In this document: positions 1 through 8,337 of the stretch, piece after piece
How positions within the stretch are numbered: the stretch's first letter is position 1
Layout of the letters: the number at the start of each line of letters is the position of its first letter
Source of the DNA: an uncultured Bacteroidales bacterium
GTDB lineage: Bacteria; Bacteroidota; Bacteroidia; Bacteroidales; UBA932
NCBI GenBank assembly: GCA_944326225.1
Contig: CALVDI010000016.1
Coordinates: 1-43,610, forward strand
Length of the DNA stretch: 43,610 bases
Direction: 5' to 3'
The notes under the pieces: generated by a model
What the model saw: only the letters and a program-made list of their open reading frames with translations
Database searches by the model: none
Told to the model about the DNA's origin: nothing
Translations under genes and position numbers: made by a program

Positions 1-28
1 GCGGTACTAATAGCCCGACACTTCTGAT
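1..28 (+). rRNA. 23S ribosomal RNA, 3' end (partial)
   Basis: The window opens with the conserved near-terminal 23S sequence GGTACTAATAGCCCG, which lies about 25 nt from the 3' end of bacterial 23S rRNA. The remainder of the gene lies to the left of the window. The exact 3' end cannot be read without the pairing 5' end, so the boundary is approximate. A 5S gene follows about 80 bp later on the same strand, as expected for an rRNA operon. Confidence 0.85.
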
Positions 29-109
29 ATGACGACGAAAAAAGCAATAGTCCTTGTTGTCTCTCTCATTTCTTATAGAATACGTCCGCGAGAGCGGACA
101 GGAATATCA

Positions 110-221
110 TGGTGGTTATAACGGTGTGGACCAACCTCTTCCCATTCCGAACAGAGAAGTTAAACGCACTTGTGCCGATGGTACTGCCCTAACCGGGGTG
201 GGAGAGTAGGTAGCCGCCGCC
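110..221 (+). rRNA. rrf: 5S ribosomal RNA
   Basis: The stretch contains the highly conserved 5S core CCATTCCGAACAGAGAAGTT and the following GTTAAAC. The ends GGTGGTTA and TAGCCGCC pair as helix I with G-U wobbles. The length of about 110 nt is normal. It lies downstream of the 23S 3' end on the same strand and is followed at once by a Rho-independent terminator, so it is the last gene of the rRNA operon. Ends are accurate to a few bases. Confidence 0.93.
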
Positions 222-227
222 CCATAG

Positions 228-263
228 AGCCCCCGGAGGAACATCCCCCGGGGGCTTTTTTTA
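228..263 (+). terminator. Rho-independent terminator of the rRNA operon
   Basis: A 9-bp perfect stem (AGCCCCCGG at 228-236 and CCGGGGGCT at 248-256) is followed by a run of T. The T tract runs into the stop codon (261-263) of the convergent invertase gene. On the opposite strand no T run follows the hairpin, so it should act only on rRNA transcripts. Confidence 0.93.
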
Positions 264-908
264 TGCCTGATGCCCGGACTTCCTCCACTCCTTCCTTTTG
301 ACTGCGTCATTTACCTCAGGTACGCTCTTTTGAAATTTGTAGAATGTCTCCCTTGATAGCTTGAACTGCCTGCAGATTGAGTTGACGCTTATATCTGCGT
401 CCAGCATATTCACTATGACAGACTTGTTCTTCAGCAGGACATTGGTCTTTGTATAGCTGCCTTTTCTACGTCCCAGTACCACCCCGTTGGCTTTCCTTGC
501 GGCCAGAGCCTCCCTTGTCCGCAAAGAGATCAGATTGCGTTCGATCTCGGCGACAAGTCCGAATGCGAAGCACAGCACTTTGCTGTTGATGCTTTCATCG
601 AAGGCATAGCCCTCTTTTGTGGTGTATAGGTTGATTTTTTTCTTCAGACATTTTCCCATGATACTCATGATATCTGTCATGGTGCGGCTGAGTCTGGATA
701 TTTCAGTGACGATAATAGTGTCGCCAGCTGTCATCTTCCGCAGCAGCGGACCGAGTTTACGCTCTCTCTCATTCTTTTTACCGCTCACGATTTCCGTGAC
801 CCATCGGTCTACATTGAGGTGTCTTTCCGCTGCAAACCTCTGGATCTCCTCCTGTTGGTTTGTCAGATGTTGTCGGCATGTGCTGACTCTTAGATAACCC
901 ACGATCAT
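261..908 (-). CDS. Serine site-specific recombinase, Mpi-like master DNA invertase
   Basis: A 215-residue small serine recombinase. The resolvase/invertase catalytic domain fills residues 1-140, with the nucleophile Ser9 in YLRVSTCRQ, the motif EISRLSR at 69-75, and the E-helix region GLVAEIERNLISLRT at 117-131. A C-terminal Hin-type helix-turn-helix covers about 160-197. Length and sequence resemble the Bacteroides Mpi family, which inverts promoter segments of surface-polysaccharide and other loci scattered over the genome. I chose the ATG at 906-908 because MIVGYLRVST is the family's usual N terminus; an upstream in-frame start would add 19 unrelated residues. A weak -7 like element (TAccTTTA on the minus strand, 950-957) lies upstream. 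The gene converges on the rRNA terminator, and no inverted repeats flank it closely, so its targets are probably elsewhere. The specific Mpi assignment is from remembered resemblance. Confidence 0.9.
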   Translation of the reverse strand: MIVGYLRVSTCRQHLTNQQEEIQRFAAERHLNVDRWVTEIVSGKKNERERKLGPLLRKMTAGDTIIVTEISRLSRTMTDIMSIMGKCLKKKINLYTTKEGYAFDESINSKVLCFAFGLVAEIERNLISLRTREALAARKANGVVLGRRKGSYTKTNVLLKNKSVIVNMLDADISVNSICRQFKLSRETFYKFQKSVPEVNDAVKRKEWRKSGHQA

Positions 909-1002
909 TGTTGTATAATTTTGATTTGGTACTGCGGAATATTGCCGTCTAAAGGTAATAATCACTTATGTCATCGGGTATGGTTTTTGATTGAGAAAAG
1001 TT

Positions 1003-1560
1003 ATGGAATATTCTCCGGGAGACAGGATAAGACTGATGGATTCGGTGGAGGACGGCAGGGTCGTCGCCGTGCCTGACAGTTCCACGCTTGTAATAGATGT
1101 TGACGGGATTACCATGCGGGTCTCGGTCACGGAAGTCGTGCCTGTACCGGCCGGAGATCTCTCAGAGGAGCGGCATCTTTACGACGCGAACAGTCAGGCG
1201 CCAGGATTCAAGGAAAGACAGCACTCTGCGGTCAGGGCGGTCCGCAGCGGGAAAAAGTCCGTGCGCGGGGCCGGGGCAATGGAGGTGGATCTGCATATGG
1301 ATGCCGTGCGTAGAAAATATCCGGCTGCCCGCAATATTCCGGATGAGGATGCCCTGTATGTCCAGCTGGAAGTCGTGGACAAGAGTATGGCCGAGGCTTT
1401 CCGCAAAGGCGTACGGTCCGTAGTATTCATTCACGGAAACGGCAGGGGTGTGCTCCGCAGCGAGCTGATCAGGAAACTTAAAGAGTATCCCGGGGTCACT
1501 TTCGGCGAGGCTTCACTGCTCAGGTACGGAAGCGGAGCACTGGAAGTATTTATAAAGTAA
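1003..1560 (+). CDS. Smr-domain protein (DUF2027-type, MutS2-like C-terminal domain)
   Basis: A 185-residue protein. Residues 1-48 form a small beta-rich domain of the kind fused to Smr domains in Bacteroidetes, followed by a basic linker. The Smr domain spans about 93-185, with its signature DLH at 96-98 and the nucleotide-contacting loop HGNGRGVLR at 144-152. Smr domains bind or nick nucleic acids (MutS2, ribosome rescue), but the role of this stand-alone form is unknown. A TTG four codons upstream is possible, but the ATG at 1003 gives the family-like start MEYSPGDRIR. It is divergent from the invertase and ends 3 bp before the convergent PHP gene. Confidence 0.85.
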   Translation: MEYSPGDRIRLMDSVEDGRVVAVPDSSTLVIDVDGITMRVSVTEVVPVPAGDLSEERHLYDANSQAPGFKERQHSAVRAVRSGKKSVRGAGAMEVDLHMDAVRRKYPAARNIPDEDALYVQLEVVDKSMAEAFRKGVRSVVFIHGNGRGVLRSELIRKLKEYPGVTFGEASLLRYGSGALEVFIK

Positions 1561-1563
1561 TTA

Positions 1564-2772
1564 TCATCTCCTCTTTCTCAGCAGGAAATATATACCGGTA
1601 GCGGATGCTGCGGCCACGGCGAGCAGCAGCAGGTTCCAGAGTATGGTCATCCCCCATCGTACGGGATGCGGAAATTCCCTGTACGGTGAGTCTCCCTCGG
1701 AATATCTGGCAAACGCATTGGTATATACGGTTGTGCCGTCATCATACCAGGCTGTCATCCTTACATAGGGATCTTCCGGTGTCATGACATAACTGATGCC
1801 GGAGGCGTTGAATATAGAGTCTACGGTCAGACCGTTCTGTGAGATCACTCTTATGGCTGATGCCGGAGATGACAGCTTTATGAACGCAGTGTCTCCGCGC
1901 ATGCCTATGTCCTCAATCCTTGGCAGCTGCAGATTACCTTCATGCTTGGCTGCGGAATCATTCCCGAAGTCGGGGACCCTGGTCGTATAGAAATTGCCTT
2001 TGAGCAGCTGTTCCTTTACATCATCATAGTATGGAGTGGCGGTATTGATCCAGGAGCATCTTCTTGCTATGGCTGGAAGGCGCTTGGAGTTGTGGTTGTC
2101 ATCATTGATACTGTTGTGGACATAACGTCCGGCGGACAGGGCTTCGTCCCAATGTGTCAGTGCTGATCCTTTGCCCTTATCCCATTCTCCGAATCCTGCG
2201 TCCGCTTCGATTAGCCGGTATCCGGACAGGTGCTCCATGACGTTCTTGTTGATGGTGAGAGTCCTGTCGGGATGGTTGAACTGAACGAAGTCTCCGTCCT
2301 CAGCCAGACAGTCTATCATGAACTGTTTCTGGGACAGAAGGAACGGCAGGATGTGGTCGAACTTCTCGACTTTCTTGACCCCGAAAGGGTTGAGATGGAA
2401 CTTGAACAGGTTGTAGCCGTGTTCGTAGACACCTATATATAGACTGGAGTCTACCGGATGGGGAGTCAGTGCCTGATGGTTGGAGAACGCCAGAATGTCA
2501 TAGCCGTAACTCATGTAGTCAGAGTAGACCACATCGGGATAGTAGGGACATTCATTGATGCCTTTATCCACTTTGGTATGGGTGTGCAGGCATGCCCGCT
2601 TCCAGCCTATGGCGGAGTCAAAGTCCGCGTAGGGATTGTATATCCTGTCACCGGAGAACGGTACGGGACCGGTGAACTGATATATTGGTGAGACGCTGAA
2701 TATGGCCAGACCGATTATTACTACCAACAGAAACGTTGTCAGGATTTTGAGACCGGATATTATAATTTTCAT
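1564..2772 (-). CDS. Membrane-anchored PHP-domain metallophosphoesterase-like protein
   Basis: A 402-residue protein with an N-terminal membrane segment (residues 9-29), a central catalytic-type domain, and a C-terminal membrane helix (about 378-396) followed by a basic tail. The central domain carries the metal-ligand motifs of the PHP superfamily in the right order: HTH at 63-65, SNH at 97-99, NHP at 166-168 and DDNH at 224-227. PHP enzymes hydrolyse phosphoesters, for example histidinol phosphate, and serve in DNA polymerase proofreading. The topology suggests the domain faces the periplasm, which is unusual for PHP enzymes. The substrate is unknown. The gene is divergent from glmS with 74 bp between starts. 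Confident on fold, not on function. Confidence 0.75.
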   Translation of the reverse strand: MKIIISGLKILTTFLLVVIIGLAIFSVSPIYQFTGPVPFSGDRIYNPYADFDSAIGWKRACLHTHTKVDKGINECPYYPDVVYSDYMSYGYDILAFSNHQALTPHPVDSSLYIGVYEHGYNLFKFHLNPFGVKKVEKFDHILPFLLSQKQFMIDCLAEDGDFVQFNHPDRTLTINKNVMEHLSGYRLIEADAGFGEWDKGKGSALTHWDEALSAGRYVHNSINDDNHNSKRLPAIARRCSWINTATPYYDDVKEQLLKGNFYTTRVPDFGNDSAAKHEGNLQLPRIEDIGMRGDTAFIKLSSPASAIRVISQNGLTVDSIFNASGISYVMTPEDPYVRMTAWYDDGTTVYTNAFARYSEGDSPYREFPHPVRWGMTILWNLLLLAVAAASATGIYFLLRKRR

Positions 2773-2814
2773 GACAAAATCAATAATAAGACAAATTTAT
2801 AAAAATATACTGAT

Positions 2815-2822
2815 TATCTTTG
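2815..2822 (+). promoter_or_regulatory. -7 promoter element for glmS
   Basis: TATCTTTG matches the Bacteroidetes sigma-ABfr consensus TAnnTTTG and lies 24 nt before the glmS ATG, in the AT-rich divergent spacer. Confidence 0.75.
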
Positions 2823-2846
2823 CCTCCGGACTGAAATTTTTAAACT

Positions 2847-4691
2847 ATGTGTGGTATAGTAGGATATATGGGGCCGCAGCAGGCTGCGCCCATTTTGATC
2901 AAAGGTCTTCACAGGCTGGAGTATCGAGGATATGACAGTGCCGGTATAGCACTGATAAACGACAACGGCGACCTTTCCGTGTATAAGTCAAAAGGAAAGG
3001 TAAGCGATCTGGAAAAACTGATAAGCGACAAGAATACTACCGGAACCATAGGTATCGCGCATACCCGCTGGGCAACTCACGGAGAACCCAATGAGGTCAA
3101 TGCTCATCCTCATTATTCGGAGCACAAGAACCTGGCATTGATTCATAACGGCATCATAGAGAACTACAAGGCTCTTAAGATGGAACTGATGAACAGGGGT
3201 TATCATTTCCACAGTGAGACGGACACCGAGGTGGTCATACAGCTGGTGCAGTATATGATGGACTCGCACCATATCCCGCTGGTGGAAGCTGTGCCGCTGG
3301 CTCTCAGGAATGTGATAGGTGCTTATGCGATAGTAATTATAGACAAGGACAATCCCAATGTCCTTATTGCCGCCCGTAAGGGAAGCCCGCTGGTGCTTGG
3401 TATCGGCAAGGACGAGTTCCTGGTCGGCTCTGACGCAACCCCTATTGTGGAGTATACCGACAGGGTGATATATCTGGATGACGAGCAGATAGCCGTAATG
3501 GACAGGGACGGAGGCATCCGTATAACCGACCTCCGTCAGGTGGAGGTGACTCCCATAGTCAGGAAACTGGAACTGAATCTTAGTGAGATAGAAAAGGGCG
3601 GTTTCCCTCATTTCATGCTCAAGGAGATATATGAGCAGCCCAACACGCTCAGGGTGTCGATGAGAGGCCGTCTCAATCCTGAACTGGGTGAGGTCAAACT
3701 CTCCGGAATCATTGACAACCTGGACCGTTTCCTCAAGGCCCGCAGGATAATCATCTGTGCGTGCGGAACATCATGGCATGCCGCTCAGATAGGAAAATAT
3801 ATCATAGAGGAGCTGGCCAGAATACCAGTGGAAGTGGAGTATTCATCGGAGTTCAGGTACCGGAAACCGGTGATATTCAAGGATGATGTCGTTATTGCCA
3901 TCTCTCAGTCCGGTGAGACGGCCGATACGCTGGCAGCCATCAAGCTGGCAAAGGCCAGCGGAGCATTTCTGTTCGGAATATGCAACGTGGTGGGTTCGTC
4001 CATACCGCGTGAGACGGATTCAGGCTGCTATACTCATGCCGGTCCGGAGATAGGAGTCGCCTCGACCAAGGCGTTTACGGCCCAGGTCGCCGCTCTCTCG
4101 CTTCTGGCTTTGAGCCTGGCCAGGGAGAAAGGTACTATAAGCGAGGCCCGCAGCAGGGAACTCATAAACGAACTTCAGCAGATTCCGGAAAAGATAGAGA
4201 AGATACTCAAGCATGACAAGCAGATATCCAGAATTGCCACAGTGTTCACTTATGCCCACAATTTCATCTATCTGGGACGCGGATACAATTATCCTGTAGC
4301 CCTGGAGGGGGCGTTGAAACTCAAGGAGATATCATATATCCACGCCGAGGGCTATCCGGCAGCCGAGATGAAGCACGGCCCCATCGCCCTGATAGATGAC
4401 GAGCTCCCTGTAGTCGTGATTGCCACCAGGAAGGGTAAATACGACAAGATAGTAAGCAATGTGCAGGAGATAAAGGCGCGTAAAGGCAGGATTATTTCCA
4501 TCGTGACGGAGGGCGACACCGATGTCCGCAATATATCCGACTGGTCATTTGAGATACCCGATACGGAGGAGTGCTTCGTGCCGCTGCTCTCCACCATACC
4601 CCTCCAGCTGCTGGCGTACCATATCGCCATAGCAAAAGGCAGAGATGTGGACCAGCCCAGGAATCTGGCCAAATCCGTCACCGTGGAGTAG
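2847..4691 (+). CDS. glmS: Glutamine--fructose-6-phosphate aminotransferase (isomerizing)
   Basis: This enzyme makes glucosamine-6-phosphate from fructose-6-phosphate and glutamine, the first committed step to UDP-GlcNAc, peptidoglycan and lipid A. The 614-residue length is typical. The N-terminal class II glutamine amidotransferase starts MCGIVGYMG with catalytic Cys2, followed by YRGYDSAGI and HTRWATHG. Two SIS sugar-isomerase domains follow, with SQSGETADT, ASTKAFTAQ, the EGYPAAEMKHGPIAL segment and the conserved C-terminal end PRNLAKSVTVE. It has its own promoter and a probable terminator about 180 bp past the stop, inside the convergent neighbour. Its last 14 bases overlap the 3' end of the zinc-ribbon gene on the other strand. 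No glmS ribozyme is seen, as expected outside Firmicutes. Confidence 0.98.
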   Translation: MCGIVGYMGPQQAAPILIKGLHRLEYRGYDSAGIALINDNGDLSVYKSKGKVSDLEKLISDKNTTGTIGIAHTRWATHGEPNEVNAHPHYSEHKNLALIHNGIIENYKALKMELMNRGYHFHSETDTEVVIQLVQYMMDSHHIPLVEAVPLALRNVIGAYAIVIIDKDNPNVLIAARKGSPLVLGIGKDEFLVGSDATPIVEYTDRVIYLDDEQIAVMDRDGGIRITDLRQVEVTPIVRKLELNLSEIEKGGFPHFMLKEIYEQPNTLRVSMRGRLNPELGEVKLSGIIDNLDRFLKARRIIICACGTSWHAAQIGKYIIEELARIPVEVEYSSEFRYRKPVIFKDDVVIAISQSGETADTLAAIKLAKASGAFLFGICNVVGSSIPRETDSGCYTHAGPEIGVASTKAFTAQVAALSLLALSLAREKGTISEARSRELINELQQIPEKIEKILKHDKQISRIATVFTYAHNFIYLGRGYNYPVALEGALKLKEISYIHAEGYPAAEMKHGPIALIDDELPVVVIATRKGKYDKIVSNVQEIKARKGRIISIVTEGDTDVRNISDWSFEIPDTEECFVPLLSTIPLQLLAYHIAIAKGRDVDQPRNLAKSVTVE

Positions 4692-5055
4692 CGGACTCTG
4701 GTCTGTCTATGTCAATCCTGCCGTCGGAAGACAGGGCGCAGGTATAGTCGTAGCATCCGAAGACACAGGTACCGCCGGCACCGGAGTCGGAGATAAAGGA
4801 TGTCAGATACTTGAAATCAAATCCCATATGATAAAGACGGTGAAGCGGGATATTCCGCTCTCCGTTGGTGTAGAGCCGGTCTATGATGGACCGGTTTTTT
4901 TTCAATATCCTGTCAATGCGGTGGATCTCCTTTCGTTCCAGACGGTACTTCTTGTTGTGGAACATGGTCCTGCATTCGCTGCAGCAGAATCTCTTATCGG
5001 CCCTGCCCGTCACCTGACGGCCGCAGTTAGGGCATATTCTCATCTCCTCTTCCAT
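4678..5055 (-). CDS. Small zinc-ribbon protein of unknown function
   Basis: A 125-residue soluble protein. The N terminus has two closely spaced cysteine pairs, CPNC and CCSEC within residues 8-29 (CPNCGRQVTGR, then FCCSEC), forming a probable zinc ribbon similar to those of small rRNA-associated or transcription-associated proteins. A basic helical middle (KKYRLERKEIHRIDRILKK) could bind nucleic acid. The C-terminal half has no motif I recognise. The start at 5055 gives MEEEMRICPNC; the ATG four codons later is equally possible. It lies tail to tail with glmS and overlaps it by 14 bp, and a plus-strand terminator lies within its coding sequence. It appears to be a conserved Bacteroidetes hypothetical. 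Confidence 0.75.
   Translation of the reverse strand: MEEEMRICPNCGRQVTGRADKRFCCSECRTMFHNKKYRLERKEIHRIDRILKKNRSIIDRLYTNGERNIPLHRLYHMGFDFKYLTSFISDSGAGGTCVFGCYDYTCALSSDGRIDIDRPESATPR
4874..4902 (+). terminator. Rho-independent terminator, probably for glmS, inside the zinc-ribbon gene
   Basis: AGCCGGTC (4874-4881) and GACCGGTT (4889-4896) form a stem with a 7-nt loop, followed by an eight-base T tract (4895-4902). It points the same way as glmS but sits about 180 bp beyond its stop, in the antisense of the neighbouring coding sequence. Confidence 0.75.
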
Positions 5056-5172
5056 ACAGCTCGTGTGTTTTGTCCTGCAAAGTTAGGCAATAGCTTTCGG
5101 ACTGCATAACCACATTCGTAAAAACTTTAGATATCCAGACGTTTATAAACGTTTAAAGTTCGCCTTATTCCG

Positions 5173-5180
5173 TAGATTTG
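5173..5180 (+). promoter_or_regulatory. -7 promoter element for ssb
   Basis: TAGATTTG fits TAnnTTTG and lies 37 nt upstream of the ssb ATG in an AT-rich spacer. Confidence 0.6.
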
Positions 5181-5217
5181 TGTTGCTTTGCCTCTGCAAT
5201 CATTAATTATTGGAATT

Positions 5218-5556
5218 ATGGACAGATCATTGAACAGAATCGAACTGCGCGGAAATGTAGGGCAGGACGCAAGAATCAACAGAGTGGGAGACAACACGGT
5301 AGTCAGATTCAACATGGCCACCAACGAGACGTACAAGGACCGTTCCGGCAACCTGAAGGAGGAGACGACGTGGCACTCGGTCTCGGCCTGGAACGGAAAG
5401 GGTATGCCGGATTTCAACAATATCCGCAAAGGAGTGTGCGTGCATGTGATAGGCCGGCTGAGGCAGATCCGCTATACTACGGCAGAAGGCGAGGAAAGGT
5501 CTTTTTATGAGGTGTTGGCCAGCAGACTTGTCATAGAGGATTCACCGATGATGTAA
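5218..5556 (+). CDS. ssb: Single-stranded DNA-binding protein, short form
   Basis: A 112-residue OB-fold protein that fits Ssb across its whole length: [16 protein letters not shown] at the N terminus, then [19 protein letters not shown] and the C-terminal strand [11 protein letters not shown]. Ssb coats single-stranded DNA in replication and repair. The protein stops right after the OB fold (EDSPMM) and lacks the glycine-rich linker and acidic DDxPF tip with which replicative Ssb recruits partners, so it may be an accessory Ssb. A TTG ten codons upstream would add residues lying across the promoter region, so the ATG at 5218 is preferred. It is followed 35 bp later by cysS. Confidence 0.93.
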   Translation: MDRSLNRIELRGNVGQDARINRVGDNTVVRFNMATNETYKDRSGNLKEETTWHSVSAWNGKGMPDFNNIRKGVCVHVIGRLRQIRYTTAEGEERSFYEVLASRLVIEDSPMM

Positions 5557-5562
5557 AAATGT

Positions 5563-5570
5563 TATCTTTG
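5563..5570 (+). promoter_or_regulatory. -7 promoter element for cysS
   Basis: TATCTTTG lies 21 nt before the ATG at 5592. It argues against the upstream in-frame ATG at 5559, which would put the promoter inside the gene. Confidence 0.7.
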
Positions 5571-5591
5571 CCTGACAAAATCAGATTTGTT

Positions 5592-7037
5592 ATGGCAAGG
5601 ACAGTTTACATCTATAACACTCTTACGAGGAGGAAAGAGGAATTCAAGCCTGTGCATCCCGGAATGGTCGGGCTGTATGTGTGCGGACCGACTGTGTACG
5701 GTGACCCTCATCTGGGACATGCCAGACCGGCAGTGACATACGACGTGCTGGTCCGCTTTTTCAGGTACCTGGGTTATAAAGTAAGATATGTGAGGAATAT
5801 TACTGACGTCGGGCATCTGGAGCATGATGCTGACGAGGGGGATGACAAGATAGCCAAGAAGGCCAGGCTGGAGTCCCTGGAACCGATGGAGGTTGTCCAG
5901 ACCTATACCATAGCCTATCATGATGCCATGCGCAGGCTCAATACCCTGCCGCCCAGCATAGAGCCGCGGGCATCAGGCCATATAATCGAGCAGATCGAGC
6001 TTGTCAAGAGGATTCTGGATGCCGGATTCGCGTATGAGAGCAACGGCTCGGTGTATTTTGATGTTCCGGCTTACAATAAGAAATACCATTATGGAGTCCT
6101 GTCAGGCCGCAATATAGACGAGATGATGGCCAATACCCGTTCTCTGGACGGTACAGGCGACAAGCGTTCGCCATATGACTTCGCGTTGTGGAAGAAGGCC
6201 TCTCCCCAGCACATCATGAAGTGGCCGTCTCCCTGGAGCGAGGGATTCCCGGGCTGGCATCTGGAGTGCTCGGCCATGAGCGAGAAGTATCTGGGAGAGG
6301 AGTTTGACATACACGGAGGCGGTATGGACCTTCAGTTTCCTCACCATGAGTGCGAGCTGGCCCAGAATACCGCCTCGCGCGGAAAGGGCGGGGTCAGATA
6401 CTGGATGCACAACAATCTTCTGACCGTCAACGGGCAGAAGATGGGCAAGTCCCTGGGCAATTTCACCACGTTGGCCGACCTGTATAAGGTGTACTCTCCG
6501 ATGACGATACGTTTCTTTATCCTCCAGGCCCATTACCGCGGTACGCTGGACTTCAGCAATGAGGCTCTGTCTGCTGCGGAGAAGGGACTGAGGAGGGTGC
6601 TCCAGGCGGCAAAGGACTACAAAGCCCTGCCTCACGGCGGAGATACAGTCAATCCTGAGATAGAGAAGTTGCCGGAGGAGGTAGTGGCGGCTCTTTGCGA
6701 TGATCTCAATACGCCTGTCGCACTGGCGCAGGTCTTTGATGCTGTAAGAATAGTCAATCAGGCCAAAGACGGCAGCCTTAAACTGAGTGACAAGGATTAT
6801 GAATCTCTTTCCGAACTGTTTGGAAAGATAGTCCCGGATGTCCTGGGTCTTGTGGACGAGGTGTCGGCTTCCTCTGAAGAGAAGACGCTTGAAGGACTGA
6901 TGGAGATGATTCTGGAAGTGCGCAGGGAGGCCAAGGCCCGTAAGGATTTCGCCACCAGCGACAGTATTCGTGACAGACTGAAGGAACTCGGTGTCACCAT
7001 CAAGGACACAAAGGAGGGTACCGAATGGAGCATGTAG
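5592..7037 (+). CDS. cysS: Cysteinyl-tRNA synthetase
   Basis: A class I aminoacyl-tRNA synthetase of 481 residues that charges tRNA-Cys. The sequence shows the zinc-site and HIGH region [17 protein letters not shown] near the N terminus, WHLECSAMS, the zinc-ligand region [15 protein letters not shown], and the KMSKS loop KMGKSLGNF. The C-terminal anticodon-binding region ends [20 protein letters not shown]. The start is set by the promoter and by the family N terminus [13 protein letters not shown]. Its last 13 bases overlap the start of the next gene in another frame, suggesting translational coupling. Confidence 0.98.
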   Translation: MARTVYIYNTLTRRKEEFKPVHPGMVGLYVCGPTVYGDPHLGHARPAVTYDVLVRFFRYLGYKVRYVRNITDVGHLEHDADEGDDKIAKKARLESLEPMEVVQTYTIAYHDAMRRLNTLPPSIEPRASGHIIEQIELVKRILDAGFAYESNGSVYFDVPAYNKKYHYGVLSGRNIDEMMANTRSLDGTGDKRSPYDFALWKKASPQHIMKWPSPWSEGFPGWHLECSAMSEKYLGEEFDIHGGGMDLQFPHHECELAQNTASRGKGGVRYWMHNNLLTVNGQKMGKSLGNFTTLADLYKVYSPMTIRFFILQAHYRGTLDFSNEALSAAEKGLRRVLQAAKDYKALPHGGDTVNPEIEKLPEEVVAALCDDLNTPVALAQVFDAVRIVNQAKDGSLKLSDKDYESLSELFGKIVPDVLGLVDEVSASSEEKTLEGLMEMILEVRREAKARKDFATSDSIRDRLKELGVTIKDTKEGTEWSM

Positions 7038-7894
7038 TGAAAAGATACTGGGGCAGGACCCTGGTGGCATTTCTGGTAGTTCTCTGTGCAATGCCCCTGG
7101 GACATGCGCTGATGATTCTCATGGAACATTTTCTTCCGGAGTCGGCCCTGCACAGCTGCGCTTTCGCTATGGGAGCAGTGGGACTGGGTATCGTGATTGC
7201 CGGAGTCTTCGTCAAGGGTGACACCAGACAGACCATCCTGGGACTGGTCGGCGGCCTGCTTTTCTGGACCGGCTGGGTGGAGTTCCTGCTCCAGTATTAT
7301 GCTGCCCGCTATGGAGTACAGCCGGAAATAGTGAACGGTGAGGTGGTTACCAAGCCCGAGTACCTGATCATGCCGGCCACATTCGGCTTCTGGATGCTTA
7401 TTATGACCGTGTATATCTTCAGCGTCAAGACAGGCTGCTACTTCATCACCTGGATACAGAAGCGCATCTTCGGCAAGCGCAAGGACGAGATGGTGACCCG
7501 TCCGCTGACCCGTCATACCTCCATCACCACATTCATGGAACTCAATATGATGATGTGGGCCTGCTATCTGCTGTTGATGTTCTGCTACGACCCCCGTTTC
7601 CTGGGTGACCATCACCCTGTAACCCTGCTCATTGGCGCAGGCTGTCTGATAGGAGCCGTCTTCATGTTCATCAAGCAGCTCAGGATCTCCTCCTGGGGTG
7701 CCAACATCCGTATGGCCATAGCCACGGTAATCGTATTTTGGACTCCGGTGGAGATCATGGGCCGCATAGACCTGTTCAACGAGATCTGGGTGGCTCCTAT
7801 GGAGCATGTGACCGAGATGCTCATCATCCTCGCGGCCTTTATCATCCTGGCCGCCTGCCTCATCTACAGTGCCCTCCGCAAGAAGAAGCGGTAG
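7025..7894 (+). CDS. Polytopic membrane protein of unknown function
   Basis: A 289-residue integral membrane protein with about eight hydrophobic segments, roughly at residues 12-32, 44-62, 69-91, 112-132, 165-183, 197-216, 230-248 and 263-282, and a positively charged C-terminal end (KKKR). A basic loop between segments 4 and 5 ([13 protein letters not shown]) should be cytoplasmic by the positive-inside rule. I recognise no family motif. It begins inside the 3' end of cysS (13-bp overlap) and so is probably co-transcribed with it. It ends 6 bp from the convergent OsmC gene, with no good terminator between them. Confidence 0.8.
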   Translation: MEHVVKRYWGRTLVAFLVVLCAMPLGHALMILMEHFLPESALHSCAFAMGAVGLGIVIAGVFVKGDTRQTILGLVGGLLFWTGWVEFLLQYYAARYGVQPEIVNGEVVTKPEYLIMPATFGFWMLIMTVYIFSVKTGCYFITWIQKRIFGKRKDEMVTRPLTRHTSITTFMELNMMMWACYLLLMFCYDPRFLGDHHPVTLLIGAGCLIGAVFMFIKQLRISSWGANIRMAIATVIVFWTPVEIMGRIDLFNEIWVAPMEHVTEMLIILAAFIILAACLIYSALRKKKR

Positions 7895-7900
7895 ATAATC

Positions 7901-8314
7901 CTACTCGTCGTAGTGGAAGCGGATGTCCTTGATGATGTCGGGATGGAGGCTGTTGGAGACGGGGCAGGTGCGGGCTGCGGACTCGATGAGTCTCTTGGCC
8001 TTGTCATCGTACCGCTGTCCTTTGGGGAATGTGATGTCCACGACGATGCGGGCTACGCGGCGCGGGTTGGCGGCCATCTCCTTCTCTATCTCGACTGTCG
8101 TTCCGTCAATGTTGAATCCGTAGGACTGGGCCGAGATGCCCATGATGGTCAACATGCAGGAAGCCAGAGAGGAAGCGAATATGTCGGTGGGGGAGAAATA
8201 TTCGCCTTTCCCGTGGTTGTCCAGAGGTGCGTCGGTGATAATCTTGTTGCCTGACTGCTCGTGCAGGATCTCGGTGCGCAGATTGCCGAGATAAGTGGTT
8301 CTCATCTTTGTCAT
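7901..8314 (-). CDS. OsmC/Ohr-family peroxiredoxin-like protein
   Basis: A 137-residue protein with the two conserved cysteines of the OsmC/Ohr superfamily, in SLASCMLTIMG (about residue 53) and ARTCPVSNSL (about residue 115). These reduce organic hydroperoxides in characterised members. The segment EYFSPTDIFASSLA is also typical. Cytoplasmic; no signal peptide. It follows miaB with a 23-bp gap on the same strand, so the two may be co-transcribed. Whether it is Ohr-like, OsmC-like or a YhfA-type member cannot be told by eye. Confidence 0.9.
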   Translation of the reverse strand: MTKMRTTYLGNLRTEILHEQSGNKIITDAPLDNHGKGEYFSPTDIFASSLASCMLTIMGISAQSYGFNIDGTTVEIEKEMAANPRRVARIVVDITFPKGQRYDDKAKRLIESAARTCPVSNSLHPDIIKDIRFHYDE

Positions 8315-8337
8315 AACTTATCTGTTTTAAAAAGTTG

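Noticed and set aside
619-897. Plus-strand reading frame opposite the invertase
   Set aside because: Shadow of a clear serine recombinase gene; no protein-like features.
2988-3611. Long minus-strand frame opposite glmS
   Set aside because: Antisense shadow of a conserved enzyme gene.
5559-5591. Upstream in-frame ATG for cysS
   Set aside because: It would put the -7 element TATCTTTG within the coding region, and the extra residues do not belong to the family.
6102-7807. Long minus-strand frames opposite cysS and the membrane protein
   Set aside because: Antisense shadows; low-complexity His/Gln/Arg-rich translations without motifs.
7894-7912. Tiny palindrome CTACTCGTCGTAG between convergent genes
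   Set aside because: The stem is only 4 bp and lacks a T tract, so it is not credible as a terminator.
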